Source of the DNA: Luteimonas wenzhouensis
GTDB taxonomy: Bacteria > Pseudomonadota > Gammaproteobacteria > Xanthomonadales > Xanthomonadaceae
Direction: 5' to 3'
Assembly (NCBI RefSeq): GCF_007859305.1
Contig: NZ_VOHE01000003.1
Coordinates: 124,001-188,000 of the forward strand
DNA length: 64,000 nucleotides
Shown here: positions 17,111-30,970 of the stretch, one piece after another
Layout of the letters: every line of letters starts with the position of its first letter
Numbering within the stretch: the first letter of the stretch is position 1
Position numbers and translations under genes: made by a program
Notes under the pieces: model-generated
Told to the model about the DNA's origin: nothing
What the model saw: only the letters and a program-made list of their open reading frames with translations
The model's database searches: none

Positions 17111-17252
17111 GAGGGCATCCATCCACGCGGGAACGCCCTTGGCGGTGGATGCCGCCGGGCGCGCGATGCGGTCGCACGGGACATCCCCGTGCGCGGGACA
17201 CGGCGCGCGGCACGGTCGATCGATGGACGCCGCGGGTGCGGCGCAAACCGTG

Positions 17253-18161
17253 TCAGCCGTCCTTGGGCAGGCGCGCGGCGCGCGCGCGGTAGGCCGAAGG
17301 CGGGCAGCCCATCGCGCGGCTGAAGAAGCGGCTGAAGTAGGCCGGGTCGCTGAAGCCCAGTTCCTCGGCGACCACCTGGACCGGCTTGTGGGTGTAGGCG
17401 AGGTCGCGGTTGGCCTCAAGCAGCAGGCGCTGGTGCAGCAGGCCCTGGGCGCTGCTGCCGGCCAGTTCGCGGCAGATCCGGTTGAGGCTGGCGATGCTGA
17501 TGCCCAGGCGCTGGGCGAAGTAGCCCACCGGCAGGTGCTTGCGGAAGTGCTGTTCCACCAGTTCGCGGTAGCGCTCGAGCTGCCGCTCGCGTGCGCGCCG
17601 CGGCGGCGCCGGTTCCGGCTCCCCGGGTTCGGCCTGGTGGCGCAGCAGGTGCACCAGCGCCTGCAGGCACAACGCGCGCAGCATGGCCTCGCGGCCCGGC
17701 GCGCGCTGGTGGTACTCCTCGTGCAGCTGGGCGAAGGTGGCCGCGAGGCCCGACCCGGCCTCGCCCACCCGCAGGCGCAGCGGCTGGCGCAATTCGCCGG
17801 CCGCGCCCAACTCCTCGGCCAGGCCGGCCAGCATCGGGGCCGCCAGGGTCACCACGTGGCCCTGCACGTCCTCGCTGAACACGAAACCGTGCACGCACAG
17901 TGGCGGCACGAACTGCAGCACCGGACCCTGGGCGCGATGCTCGCGCCCGTCGAGCTGGATCGCAACCCGGCCGCGGCCCACCCACAGCAGCTGGGCCAGG
18001 TCCGCATGCCGGTGGGGCGCGATCACCCAGCCGTGGCGGCGGCTGCGCGAGGCGATCGTCTCGCAGTGCACCAGGTCGGGCGCCTGCCATGGCGTGCGCT
18101 CGCCGTACAGCGGGAACAGCGGGATCGACGTGCCTGGGCGGGCGCTGGCGGAACCGGCCAT
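17253..18161 (-). CDS. AraC-family transcriptional regulator, probable activator of pobA
   Basis: 302 residues from the ATG at 18161, preceded by a strong GGAGGAAG; an in-frame extension to 18263 has no such site. An N-terminal cupin-like ligand domain (HRHADLAQLLWVGRGRVAI) is followed by two C-terminal helix-turn-helix motifs (VGYFAQRLGISIASLNRICREL and VQVVAEELGFSDPAYFSRFF). The arrangement matches AraC-type PobR/HpaA regulators, which sit divergent from 4-hydroxybenzoate hydroxylase genes. Here pobA starts at 18335 on the other strand. A GTTAT-N5-ATAAC site lies 38 nt upstream of its start. Confidence 0.9.
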   Translation of the reverse strand: MAGSASARPGTSIPLFPLYGERTPWQAPDLVHCETIASRSRRHGWVIAPHRHADLAQLLWVGRGRVAIQLDGREHRAQGPVLQFVPPLCVHGFVFSEDVQGHVVTLAAPMLAGLAEELGAAGELRQPLRLRVGEAGSGLAATFAQLHEEYHQRAPGREAMLRALCLQALVHLLRHQAEPGEPEPAPPRRARERQLERYRELVEQHFRKHLPVGYFAQRLGISIASLNRICRELAGSSAQGLLHQRLLLEANRDLAYTHKPVQVVAEELGFSDPAYFSRFFSRAMGCPPSAYRARAARLPKDG

Positions 18162-18198
18162 GCGGGCTTCCTCCCGGGGGCGGTGGGGCCCCGGGTAC

Positions 18199-18213
18199 GT
18201 TATGGACGATAAC
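18199..18213. promoter_or_regulatory. Aromatic-regulon operator, site C (araC/pobA)
   Basis: GTTAT-GGACG-ATAAC, an exact match to the motif, followed by AA as in site B. It lies between divergent araC (start 18161) and pobA (start 18335), nearer araC. AraC proteins usually bind direct repeats, so this palindrome more likely belongs to another dimeric regulator. Confidence 0.65.
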
Positions 18214-18229
18214 AAAATCCCGGGGGTGA

Positions 18230-19513
<1,284 letters not shown>

Positions 19514-19523
19514 AGGCGCGGCG

Positions 19524-20459
19524 CTACAGCCAGAACGCCGGTTGCCCGTCGCGCTGGTCGCGGCCGGGATCGAGCGCGGCCGGCAGCCCGGAGCGGATCA
19601 GCGCCACCATCGAGCGCTGGGCCTGGGTGCTGGGCCGGTGCGCGCTGGTCGCCAGCATCACCCGTACCACCACCCCCGGCGGGGCGATGGAGCGGGTGAG
19701 GTAGCGCAGCGGCTGGGCCGCGGTGCGCACCGCGTTGGCGCTGAGCAGCGCGTGCCCGACGCCGTCGGCCACCAGGCCGAGGATCGCGTCCACGCCATCG
19801 GCCTCCATCGCGATGGTCGGCGCGTGGCCCAGCCGGGCCAGGGTGTCCTCGACCCGCATCCGGATGGTGTTGGGCCGGCGCGGGATCACCAGCGGCAGGC
19901 GCGCAAGTTCCTGCAGAGACACTGGCCGCGGATCGGCGCCGGCGCTGGCGCGCGACACCAGCAGCAGCGGTTCCTCGAACACCGTCTCCAGCGCCACGCC
20001 CGGCTGCTGCGGCAGGTCGTACACCAGGGCCACGTCGAGGGTGCCGGCGACCAGCGCCTCCAGCATCACCGTGCTCAGGCCCTCGCTGATCGACAGGGTC
20101 ACGCCCGGCAGGTGGCGCGCGGCCGAGCGCACCAGGGCGACGGTCAGGAGCTTGGACAGCGTGGGCGGCATGCCGAGCGCGACCTTGCCGCGGGTGCCGC
20201 CGCCCAGGCGCGCGAGCTCGTCGCGCAGGCTCTCCACCTGGTGCAGCAGGCCGCGGCCACGCTCGAGCAGCACCCGCCCGGCTTCGGTCGGGGTGACGCC
20301 GCGGCCGTTGCGGACCAGCAGCGGCTGGCCCAGTTCCACTTCCAGCAGCCGCACCTGGCGGCTGAGCGCAGGCTGGGCCACGTCCAGCACCACGGAGGCA
20401 CGGGTGAAGCTGCCGAGTTCGGCTACCTGCACGAAATAGGCGATCTGGCGCAGGTCCAC
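19524..20459 (-). CDS. LysR-family transcriptional regulator
   Basis: 311 residues from a GTG at 20459. The N-terminal helix-turn-helix is typical (MDLRQIAYFVQVAELGSFTRASVVLDVAQPALSRQVRLLEVELG), followed by a periplasmic-binding-protein-like effector domain (TRGKVALGMPPTLSKLL onward). MDLRQIAYF starts are seen in the Nac/Cbl-like and some aromatic-pathway LysR proteins. It reads in the same direction as vanA-vanB (their stop at 20510 is 50 nt upstream of its start) and converges on pobA. The target is not evident; regulation of van or lig genes is a guess from position. It has no GTTAT-N5-ATAAC site of its own. Confidence 0.9.
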   Translation of the reverse strand: MDLRQIAYFVQVAELGSFTRASVVLDVAQPALSRQVRLLEVELGQPLLVRNGRGVTPTEAGRVLLERGRGLLHQVESLRDELARLGGGTRGKVALGMPPTLSKLLTVALVRSAARHLPGVTLSISEGLSTVMLEALVAGTLDVALVYDLPQQPGVALETVFEEPLLLVSRASAGADPRPVSLQELARLPLVIPRRPNTIRMRVEDTLARLGHAPTIAMEADGVDAILGLVADGVGHALLSANAVRTAAQPLRYLTRSIAPPGVVVRVMLATSAHRPSTQAQRSMVALIRSGLPAALDPGRDQRDGQPAFWL

Positions 20460-20509
20460 GGCTCTACCGGTGCGGCGGGACGCCGATGGCCCATTCTACG
20501 CGCCGCGCC

Positions 20510-21466
20510 TCAGGCATCGAGGTCGAGCACCAGCCTCGGCGTCAGCGAGCGCGAGCAGCAGGGCGTGAACAGTGCGGCGGAGCTGCGTTCCTCGTCGGTC
20601 AGGAACTGGTCGCGATGGTCGGGGATGCCGGCCCGCACGCGGGTGACGCAGGTGCCGCAGATGCCCTGTTCGCACGACACCGGGATGAACACGCCGTGCG
20701 CCTCGAGGCACTGGGCGACGCTCTGGTCCGCGGCGACGCGGAACACGCGCCCGTCGTTGATCTCGACCTCGAACCCGTCGTTGCCCGGAGCATCCACCGG
20801 CAGCGCGCTGAAGGACTCACTGTGGAAGCGGTCGGCGCCGAACCCCGCCGCCTCGCAGGCCCGGCGCGCGGCCTCGATGAAGCCGGCCGGGCCGCAGGCG
20901 TAGACGTGGCTGCCGGCGGGAGCGCCGGCCACGAGCGCGTCGAGGCTGTGGCTGGGGCCGTCGGGGCCGTCGATGTGGACGCGCACCTGGCGGCTCCAGG
21001 GCGCGGTGGCCAGGCGCGCCTGGAACGGCAGCCGCGCGGTGCTGCGCGCGCAGGCGTGCAGCACGAACGGCCGTCCGTCGCGATGCAGCACCTCGGCCAT
21101 GCTCAGCAGCGGGGTGATGCCGATGCCCCCGGCGAGCAGCAGGTGGTGCGGCGCATCGCTCGCGAGCGGGAACAGGTTGCGCGGCGCCCCGATGCGCAGC
21201 CGGTCGCCCTCGCGCAGCGCGTGCACGGCGCGGGAGCCGCCGCGCGAATCCTCGGCCAGCAGGACGCCGAGCTCGTACCACGGCTGCCCGGGCGCGTTGC
21301 ACAGCGAGTACTGGCGCACCAGGCCTTCGCCCAGGTGCACGTCCACGTGCGCGCCCGGCTCGAACGCCGGTAGCGGCGCGCCATCGGCGCGTTCCAGGCG
21401 CAGCGAGACCACGCCCTGCGCCTCGTCGGCGCGACGCGCGACGCGGACGTCGATCGTGTCGCTCAC
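20510..21466 (-). CDS. vanB: Vanillate O-demethylase, reductase subunit
   Basis: 318 residues from GTG 21466, whose codon overlaps the vanA stop (GTGA), so translation is coupled. An FMN-binding domain (VRQYSLCNAPG) and an NAD-binding domain (LLLAGGIGITPLLSMAEVL, YACGPAGFIEAA) precede a C-terminal plant-type [2Fe-2S] domain with the motif CEQGICGTC and a downstream Cys (TPCCSRS). It passes electrons from NADH to the VanA Rieske oxygenase. Class IA oxygenase reductase architecture. Confidence 0.96.
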   Translation of the reverse strand: MSDTIDVRVARRADEAQGVVSLRLERADGAPLPAFEPGAHVDVHLGEGLVRQYSLCNAPGQPWYELGVLLAEDSRGGSRAVHALREGDRLRIGAPRNLFPLASDAPHHLLLAGGIGITPLLSMAEVLHRDGRPFVLHACARSTARLPFQARLATAPWSRQVRVHIDGPDGPSHSLDALVAGAPAGSHVYACGPAGFIEAARRACEAAGFGADRFHSESFSALPVDAPGNDGFEVEINDGRVFRVAADQSVAQCLEAHGVFIPVSCEQGICGTCVTRVRAGIPDHRDQFLTDEERSSAALFTPCCSRSLTPRLVLDLDA

Positions 21467-22503
21467 GCGGAGGCGGCGGCGGTTTCGGCCGCGATCGCCC
21501 GCTCGATCATGCGCCGCGCCTGCACGCCGCCGGCGTCGATGTTGAGCTTGAGCAGGTCGCGGCCCGGGTGGTCGAGCAGGTTGCGCTGCTGCGACTCGAG
21601 CATCGCCAGGTCCTCGGCGAAGATGCGGCCCTGGCCTTCGCGGATGCTGGCGGTCAGTTCGGGGTCGTCGACCTTGAAGCGGCGCGCCATGCCCCAGAAG
21701 TACCAGTGGCTGGTGCCGGTCTCGGGGGTGATGAAGTCGACCACGACGCTGGAGGCCTTCACCGCGTCCGGCGCCTGGTGGCCGCCGTTGCCGGCCAGGG
21801 CCACGCCGACCTCGATCATGACGTGGCTGGGCAGGGTGAAGTGGCAGATCTGCCAGCGGTCCACCGGCTGGTCGTCGGGCAGGCCGTTGGCGCGCAGCGC
21901 GGCGCGCCAGAACGGCGGCGCCAGGACGTTCTCCATGAAGCGGCTGGTCACCACTTCCTGGCCGACCACGCGCGTGGTCACCGGCGACTCGTCGATCTCC
22001 TTCTGGCCGATGCTGCTGGCGTGGACGTAGGTCTCGTGGGTGAGGTCCATGAGGTTGTCGACCATCAGCCGGTAGTCGGCCTCCACGTGGTACAGGCCGC
22101 CGCCGTAGGCCCAGTCCGGGCTTTCAGCCCACTCGAAGTGGGGCAGGGCGTCGGGCGTGGCGAGCGCGGGGTCGCCGGGCCATACCCAGACGAAGCCGTA
22201 GCGCTCGAGCACCGGGTAACTGCGGATGCGCGGGAAGCCGCCGACGCGCTGCTGCGGCATCGACACGGTGCAGCCGTCGCGGCCCATCACCAGGCCGTGG
22301 TAGCCGCACACCAGCTTGCCCTCGCACACGGTGCCGAGCGAGAGCGCGGCGCCGCGGTGCGGGCAGAAGTCCTCCACCGCGGCGGCGCGGCCCTCTCCGT
22401 CGCGGTACAGGCACATCGACAGGCCGCAGATGCGCCGCCCCAGCGGCTTGCCCTCGATTTCGTCCGGGGTACAGGCCACGTACCAGGCGTTCAACGGAAA
22501 CAT
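21463..22503 (-). CDS. vanA: Vanillate O-demethylase, oxygenase subunit (Rieske non-heme iron)
   Basis: 346 residues from the ATG at 22503, with GAGG upstream; a long in-frame extension to 23073 is not coding. Rieske ligands are Cys47/His49 and Cys66/His69 (CPHRGAAL ... CGYHG). The mononuclear iron motif is in DNLMDLTHETYVHASSIG. It demethylates vanillate to protocatechuate and formaldehyde. The promoter region is shared with the divergent MFS importer and holds a TetR-type box (22584-22597) and operator site D (22705-22719). Coupled to vanB by overlap. Confidence 0.96.
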   Translation of the reverse strand: MFPLNAWYVACTPDEIEGKPLGRRICGLSMCLYRDGEGRAAAVEDFCPHRGAALSLGTVCEGKLVCGYHGLVMGRDGCTVSMPQQRVGGFPRIRSYPVLERYGFVWVWPGDPALATPDALPHFEWAESPDWAYGGGLYHVEADYRLMVDNLMDLTHETYVHASSIGQKEIDESPVTTRVVGQEVVTSRFMENVLAPPFWRAALRANGLPDDQPVDRWQICHFTLPSHVMIEVGVALAGNGGHQAPDAVKASSVVVDFITPETGTSHWYFWGMARRFKVDDPELTASIREGQGRIFAEDLAMLESQQRNLLDHPGRDLLKLNIDAGGVQARRMIERAIAAETAAASA

Positions 22504-22583
22504 GCGGATCCTCTTGGCTTGGGTTCCCGGCGCGGCGCGGCGGCGGCGGGAGGCGGGAGGCGGGAGGCGGCGGCTCGAATTAT

Positions 22584-22597
22584 TGACTATTCGGTCA
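22584..22597. promoter_or_regulatory. TetR-type box upstream of vanA (TGACT-ATTC-GGTCA)
   Basis: Read on the minus strand it is TGACC-GAAT-AGTCA, one half-site base away from the tetR palindrome TGACC-AGAT-GGTCA at 17097, with the same 4-bp spacer. It lies 81 nt upstream of the vanA start in an AT-richer patch likely to contain the promoter. It suggests vanAB is a target of the TetR protein at 16352. Confidence 0.45.
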
Positions 22598-22704
22598 TAT
22601 GTAGAGGAACCAGTCAAGATCGGGAGGCCGCGCGTGGAGGCCCCAGGCGGCGGGCCCATGCGCCGCCCCGCCGATCCGCGGCCCGCGCCCGCGCCGGGCG
22701 GCAA

Positions 22705-22719
22705 GTTATTGACAATAAC
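22705..22719. promoter_or_regulatory. Aromatic-regulon operator, site D (MFS importer / vanA)
   Basis: GTTAT-TGACA-ATAAC, an exact match; with flanks it is the 17-bp palindrome AGTTATTGACAATAACT (22704-22720). It lies 65 nt upstream of the importer start and about 200 nt upstream of vanA, so the importer is the more likely target. Confidence 0.7.
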
Positions 22720-22783
22720 TAATTGCTGTGGCCTTCTCGACCCCGGCGTCGCCGGCCGGCGGCGAATGACGACGGGAGGAACC

Positions 22784-23998
22784 ATGGGCCAGGCGGTGCG
22801 CGAGCCGGCGGGCAGGACGGCATGGCTGACGCTGGCACTGTGCTGCGCGGTGTCGGTGTTCGAGGGATATGACCTGCAGGCGGCCGGCGTGGTCGCGCCG
22901 CGCGTGCGCGCGGCCTTCGACCTGGGGCCGGACCAGTTGGGCTGGTTCTTCAGCGCCGCCACCTTCGGACTCATGCTCGGCGCGGCGATCGGCGGCCGGC
23001 TGTCCGACCGCTGGGGCCGCAAGGCGGTGCTGGTGGCGTCGGTGGCCGCGTTCGGCGCGATGTCGGTGGCCACCGCCTACAGCTGGAACGTCGAGAGCCT
23101 GCTGGCGGCCCGGTTCCTGACCGGCGTCGGCCTGGGCGGCGCGCTGCCCAACCTGCTCGCACTGGTGACCGAGAACGCGCCGGCGAACCGCCGCCATTTC
23201 GTGGTCGGGGCGATGTACGCGGGCCTGCCCACCGGCGGCGCGCTGGCCGCGCTGACCAGCGCCGTGGGGGTCGAGCCCGAGAGCTGGAAGAACGTGTTCC
23301 TGGTTGGCGGTTTCGCGCCGCTGCTGCTCACCGTGCCGCTGCTGCTGTTCCTGCCCGATTCGCGCGAACAGCGCCAGCTCGGCACCCGCGAGCGGGCCGG
23401 CGTGGCCCTGGCGCTGTTCGGGGAGGGGCGTGCCGCGCGCACGGTGGCGCTGTGGACCGGCTTCTTCCTCGCCCTGCTGGCGATGTACCTGCTGCTCAAC
23501 TGGCTGCCGTCGCTGCTGGTCGGCCGCGGCCTGAGCGTGCGCGACGCCTCGTGGGTGCAGATGCTGTTCAACATCGGCGGGGCGCTGGCCAGCGTGGCCA
23601 CCGGCCAGCTGATGGACGGCCGCTGGCGCACCGCCTGCGTGCCGGTGGCCTTCGTGTCCACGATCGCGGCGCTGCTGGCGATGGCCGCGTCGCCGGCGTC
23701 GCCGATCGCGGCGATGCTCTGCGGCCTGGCGATCGGCGCCACCGTCTCCTCGACCCAGACCATCCTCTACGCCCTCGCGCCCGGCCAGTACCCGACCGCG
23801 GTGCGCGGCACCGGGGTCGGCGCCGCGGTGTCGGTGGGGCGGCTGGGTTCGGCCGCCGGCCCGCTGCTGGCGGCGGCGCTGATCGGCGGCGGCTCGAGCG
23901 CCAACCAGGTACTGATGGCGCTGGTGCCGGTGCTGCTGGTGGCCGGCGCGCTGACCTGGTGGCTGACCCTGCGGAGCCGCCCGGCGTCCCCGCGCTGA
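22784..23998 (+). CDS. MFS transporter, aromatic acid:H+ symporter type (PcaK/VanK-like)
   Basis: 404 residues from ATG 22784 with GGGAGGA 3 nt upstream. About 12 membrane helices. The first helix carries FEGYDLQAAG, a variant of the DGxD motif of the aromatic acid:H+ symporter family, and motif A GGRLSDRWGRK lies between helices 2 and 3. It is divergent from vanA and sits among genes for 4-hydroxybenzoate, vanillate and protocatechuate use, so import of one or more of these acids is inferred. The exact substrate cannot be told. Confidence 0.9.
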   Translation: MGQAVREPAGRTAWLTLALCCAVSVFEGYDLQAAGVVAPRVRAAFDLGPDQLGWFFSAATFGLMLGAAIGGRLSDRWGRKAVLVASVAAFGAMSVATAYSWNVESLLAARFLTGVGLGGALPNLLALVTENAPANRRHFVVGAMYAGLPTGGALAALTSAVGVEPESWKNVFLVGGFAPLLLTVPLLLFLPDSREQRQLGTRERAGVALALFGEGRAARTVALWTGFFLALLAMYLLLNWLPSLLVGRGLSVRDASWVQMLFNIGGALASVATGQLMDGRWRTACVPVAFVSTIAALLAMAASPASPIAAMLCGLAIGATVSSTQTILYALAPGQYPTAVRGTGVGAAVSVGRLGSAAGPLLAAALIGGGSSANQVLMALVPVLLVAGALTWWLTLRSRPASPR

Positions 23999-24067
23999 CG
24001 GCATGGATGGGCACCAGCCATGCCGGAATGCGATAACAGCTAGAGCGGTCACCGGGTGGCGCGGATT

Positions 24068-24082
24068 GTTATGGCCAAGAAC
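24068..24082. promoter_or_regulatory. Aromatic-regulon operator, site E (lig operon)
   Basis: GTTAT-GGCCA-AGAAC matches with one mismatch; the outer bases TTGTT...AACAA (24066-24084) reproduce the outer bases of site B with the same 9-bp spacing. It lies 93 nt upstream of the first gene of the lig operon. An extra half-site ATAAC occurs at 24033-24037. Confidence 0.55.
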
Positions 24083-24174
24083 AATGCAGGTCATGCATTC
24101 GCGTCCCGCCCCGTTCCGGACAGCCGGCCCCCACGCTGACGCGCAGGGGCGCGGCCCCGCCCCGGGAGGCGTCC

Positions 24175-24873
24175 ATGGCTGACCTGCGCCCCGTCCTCGA
24201 TGGCCTGTCGTCCATGGCCACCCGCCAGGTCCTGGGGGCGCTGGCGTCCGGGGCCCTGGCGGCCGGGCTGTCCCAGGTGCGGATCACCTCGGTCGGCGGC
24301 GTCGATGCAGAGAAGCGCGTCATGGACGGCGAGCCGGTCGACCTGGTGTGGCTGGCGGCGCCGGCGCTCGAGCGGCTGGAAGCAGCCGGGCACCTGGTGC
24401 CGGGCAGTCGCCGCGCGCTGATGCGGTCGGAGATCTGGGTGGCGGTGCGCGCGGGCGCGCCGCGGCCGCCGGTCGCCGACGAGGCGCAGGTCCGCGAGGC
24501 GGTGCTGGCCGCGCGCACCCTGGGCCATTCCACCGGCCCCAGCGGCACCTACCTCACCGGGCTGTTCCAGCGCTGGAGCATCCGGGAGCAGGTACAGCCG
24601 CGCCTGGTCCAGGCGCCGCCCGGCGTGCCGGTGGCGGCGCTGATCGCGCGCGGCGAGGTGGAACTGGGCTTCCAGCAGCGCAGCGAACTGGTCGGCGTGG
24701 AGGGCGTGGACGCGATCGGCCCGCTGCCCGACGCGATCCAGCACGCGACGGTGTTCTCCGGCGCGGTGTGCGTGCGCAGCCGCGATCCGAAGGCGGCCGC
24801 ACGCCTGCTCGATTTCATGGCCTCGGACGCGGCGTCCGGGATCCTGCTCGCCCACGGCATGGCGCCGGCGTGA
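24175..24873 (+). CDS. Signal-less periplasmic-binding-protein-fold (ModA-like) protein, first gene of the lig operon
   Basis: 232 residues from ATG 24175 with GGGAGG upstream. The sequence follows the type II binding-protein pattern: VRITSVGGVDAEKRVMDGEPVDLVWLA, ALMRSEIWVAVRAGA, LGHSTGPSGTYLTGLF, ALIARGEVELGFQQRSELVGVEGVDAIGPLP, and a C-terminal RLLDFMASDAASGILLAHGM. There is no signal peptide or lipobox, and no ABC permease or ATPase nearby, so it is probably cytoplasmic. Role unknown: a cytoplasmic ligand sensor or an enzyme on a recycled binding-protein fold. The operon otherwise lacks a recognisable oxalomesaconate tautomerase. Confidence 0.85.
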   Translation: MADLRPVLDGLSSMATRQVLGALASGALAAGLSQVRITSVGGVDAEKRVMDGEPVDLVWLAAPALERLEAAGHLVPGSRRALMRSEIWVAVRAGAPRPPVADEAQVREAVLAARTLGHSTGPSGTYLTGLFQRWSIREQVQPRLVQAPPGVPVAALIARGEVELGFQQRSELVGVEGVDAIGPLPDAIQHATVFSGAVCVRSRDPKAAARLLDFMASDAASGILLAHGMAPA

Positions 24874-24919
24874 GCGTCACCGGCCGCCCCGGGGGCGGCG
24901 CAACACCAGGTAGGACCAG

Positions 24920-25948
24920 ATGATCATCGACATCCATGGCCACTACACCACTGCGCCCAGGGCGCTCGAGGAGTGGCGCAACCGCCAGATCGCGGCGATC
25001 GGCAACCCGTCGGCCATGCCCAGGGCCTCGGAGCTGAGGATTTCCGACGACGAGATCCGCGAGTCGATCGAGCACAACCAGCTGCGCCTGATGCGCGAGC
25101 GCGGCTCCGACCTCACCGTATTCTCACCGCGCGCCAGCTTCATGGCCCACCACATCGGCGACTTCCAGGTCTCCTCGGCCTGGGCGGCGATCTGCAACGA
25201 GATGTGCCACCGGGTCAGCCAGCTGTTCCCCGACCACTTCATCCCCGCCGCGATGCTGCCGCAGAGCCCGGGCGTGGACCCGGCCACCTGCATCCCCGAG
25301 CTGGTCAAGTGCGTGGAGCAGTACGGCGCGGTCGCGGTCAACCTCAATCCCGACCCGTCCGGCGGCCACTGGACCAGCCCGCCGCTGACCGACCGCAGCT
25401 GGTATCCGATCTACGAAAAGCTGGTCGAGTACGACATCCCGGCGATGGTCCACGTCAGCACCAGCTGCAACGCCTGCTTCCACACCACCGGCGCGCACTA
25501 CATCAATGCCGACACCACCGCGGTCATGCAGCTGATCCAGGGCGACCTGTTCCGCGACTTCCCGACCCTGAGGCTGGTCATCCCGCACGGCGGCGGCGCC
25601 GCGCCCTACCACTGGGGCCGTTACCGCGGCCTGGCCCAGGAGCTGAAGAAGCCGCTGCTGCGCGACCACCTGCTCAACAACGTCTACTTCGACACCTGCG
25701 TCTACCACCAGCCGGGCATCGACCTGCTGGCCACGGTCATCCCGGTGGACAACATCCTGTTCGCCAGCGAGATGATCGGCGCGGTCCGCGGCATCGACCC
25801 GGAGACGGGGCACTACTACGACGACACCAGGCGCTACATCGAGGCCAACACCCGGCTCAGCGCCGGGGACAGGCAGAAGATCTACGAGGGCAACGCGCGC
25901 CGGGTGTATCCGCGGCTCGACGCGGCGCTGAAGCGGAAGGGCAAGTGA
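24920..25948 (+). CDS. ligJ: 4-Oxalomesaconate hydratase (LigJ-type amidohydrolase)
   Basis: 342 residues, matching the length of LigJ. The N-terminus [24 protein letters not shown] and the segment [20 protein letters not shown] are LigJ-like. Metal-binding elements of the amidohydrolase-2 family are visible: HGH near residue 6, His in [10 protein letters not shown] and [14 protein letters not shown], and a C-terminal [10 protein letters not shown]. It hydrates the oxalomesaconate isomer to 4-carboxy-4-hydroxy-2-oxoadipate, which LigK then cleaves. It is 46 nt after the binding-protein-like gene and 2 nt before ligK. Confidence 0.92.
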   Translation: MIIDIHGHYTTAPRALEEWRNRQIAAIGNPSAMPRASELRISDDEIRESIEHNQLRLMRERGSDLTVFSPRASFMAHHIGDFQVSSAWAAICNEMCHRVSQLFPDHFIPAAMLPQSPGVDPATCIPELVKCVEQYGAVAVNLNPDPSGGHWTSPPLTDRSWYPIYEKLVEYDIPAMVHVSTSCNACFHTTGAHYINADTTAVMQLIQGDLFRDFPTLRLVIPHGGGAAPYHWGRYRGLAQELKKPLLRDHLLNNVYFDTCVYHQPGIDLLATVIPVDNILFASEMIGAVRGIDPETGHYYDDTRRYIEANTRLSAGDRQKIYEGNARRVYPRLDAALKRKGK

Positions 25949-25950
25949 CC

Positions 25951-26634
25951 ATGTACGAACTGGGCGTGGTGTACCGCAACATCCAGCGCGCCGACCGCGA
26001 GGTCGCCGACGCGCTGGCCCCGCTGGGCTCGGCCACCGTGCACGAGGCGATGGGCCGGGTCGGCCTGCTCAGGCCCTACATGCGGCCGATCTACCCGGGT
26101 GCGCAGGTGTCGGGCACCGCGGTGACCGTGCTCCTGCACCCGGGCGACAACTGGATGATGCACGTGGTCGCCGAGCAGATCCGGCCGGGCGACATCGTGG
26201 TGGCCGCGGTCACCGCCGAATGCAGCGACGGCTACTTCGGCGACCTGCTGGCCACCAGCTTCCAGGCCCGCGGCGCGCGCGCGCTGGTGATCGACGCCGG
26301 CGTGCGCGACGTGAAGACGCTGCAGGAGATGCAGTTCCCGGTGTGGAGCAAGGCGATCAGCGCCAAGGGCACGATCAAGGCGACGCTCGGCTCGGTGAAC
26401 ATCCCGGTGGTCTGCGCCGGCATGTGGGTGACCCCGGGCGACGTGATCGTGGCCGACGACGACGGCGTGGTCTGCGTGCCGCGCGAGCGCGCCGCGGCCA
26501 CCCTGGAGGCGGCGCGCAAGCGCGAGGCCAACGAGGGCGCCAAGCGCGAGCGCCTGGCCGCGGGCGAGCTGGGCCTGGACATGTACGCGATGCGCGAACC
26601 GCTGGCGCGCGCCGGTCTGCGGTACATCGACTGA
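25951..26634 (+). CDS. ligK: 4-Carboxy-4-hydroxy-2-oxoadipate aldolase
   Basis: 227 residues, RraA-like/ProA aldolase fold. The segment [25 protein letters not shown] carries the Gly-Asp and Arg...Asp residues that bind the divalent metal and pyruvate in class II LigK/ProA aldolases. It splits 4-carboxy-4-hydroxy-2-oxoadipate to pyruvate and oxaloacetate, the final step of the 4,5-cleavage route. It starts 2 nt after ligJ and ends 2 nt before the next gene. Related RraA proteins lack the catalytic set, so the aldolase call also leans on the operon. Confidence 0.93.
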   Translation: MYELGVVYRNIQRADREVADALAPLGSATVHEAMGRVGLLRPYMRPIYPGAQVSGTAVTVLLHPGDNWMMHVVAEQIRPGDIVVAAVTAECSDGYFGDLLATSFQARGARALVIDAGVRDVKTLQEMQFPVWSKAISAKGTIKATLGSVNIPVVCAGMWVTPGDVIVADDDGVVCVPRERAAATLEAARKREANEGAKRERLAAGELGLDMYAMREPLARAGLRYID

Positions 26635-26636
26635 CC

Positions 26637-30728
<4,092 letters not shown>

Positions 30729-30820
30729 CGGCGGCGCGGGAATTCCGTCCCCGGCGCGCGAGCCTCGATGCCGCGCCCGCCCCTCCCCGGGCGCGGCAGA
30801 TCGCCGGTGGCGGACGGCGA

Positions 30821-30866
30821 CCGGTCGGGGCGACTTGATTGCACTGGGTCAAGTCGCCCCGATCGG
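30821..30866. terminator. Strong hairpin, bidirectional terminator between ligC and yggS
   Basis: GGGGCGACTTGA (30827-30838) pairs with TCAAGTCGCCCC (30849-30860). The stem extends outward through 30821-30866 with one G-T pair. Loop of 10 nt. It lies in the 242-nt gap between the convergent lig operon and the yggS gene. No long T-tract is seen, but stem length and position support termination of both. Confidence 0.7.
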
Positions 30867-30970
30867 CCACGTCGTTCCTGCCGCAGCCGCCCGCCCTCGC
30901 GCCCGTCGCGCACTTTCGCCGCACGCGGCATCGGCTGGCCCTCGCGCAGGCGCAGCCGCACGCCGCGGAA

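Noticed and set aside
18199..18213. Site C as the binding site of the AraC regulator itself
   Set aside because: AraC-type proteins usually bind direct repeats, and the same palindrome occurs at promoters without an AraC gene.
22504..23073. N-terminal extension of vanA and antisense frame over the importer
   Set aside because: The conserved VanA start (MFPLNAWYVAC) is at 22503 with a ribosome site. The extension crosses the promoter region and lies antisense to the importer.
30827..30860. TTGAT...GTCAA words read as an FNR box
   Set aside because: The spacer is 8 bp, not 4, and the words are part of a long perfect stem past ligC, so a terminator is the better reading.
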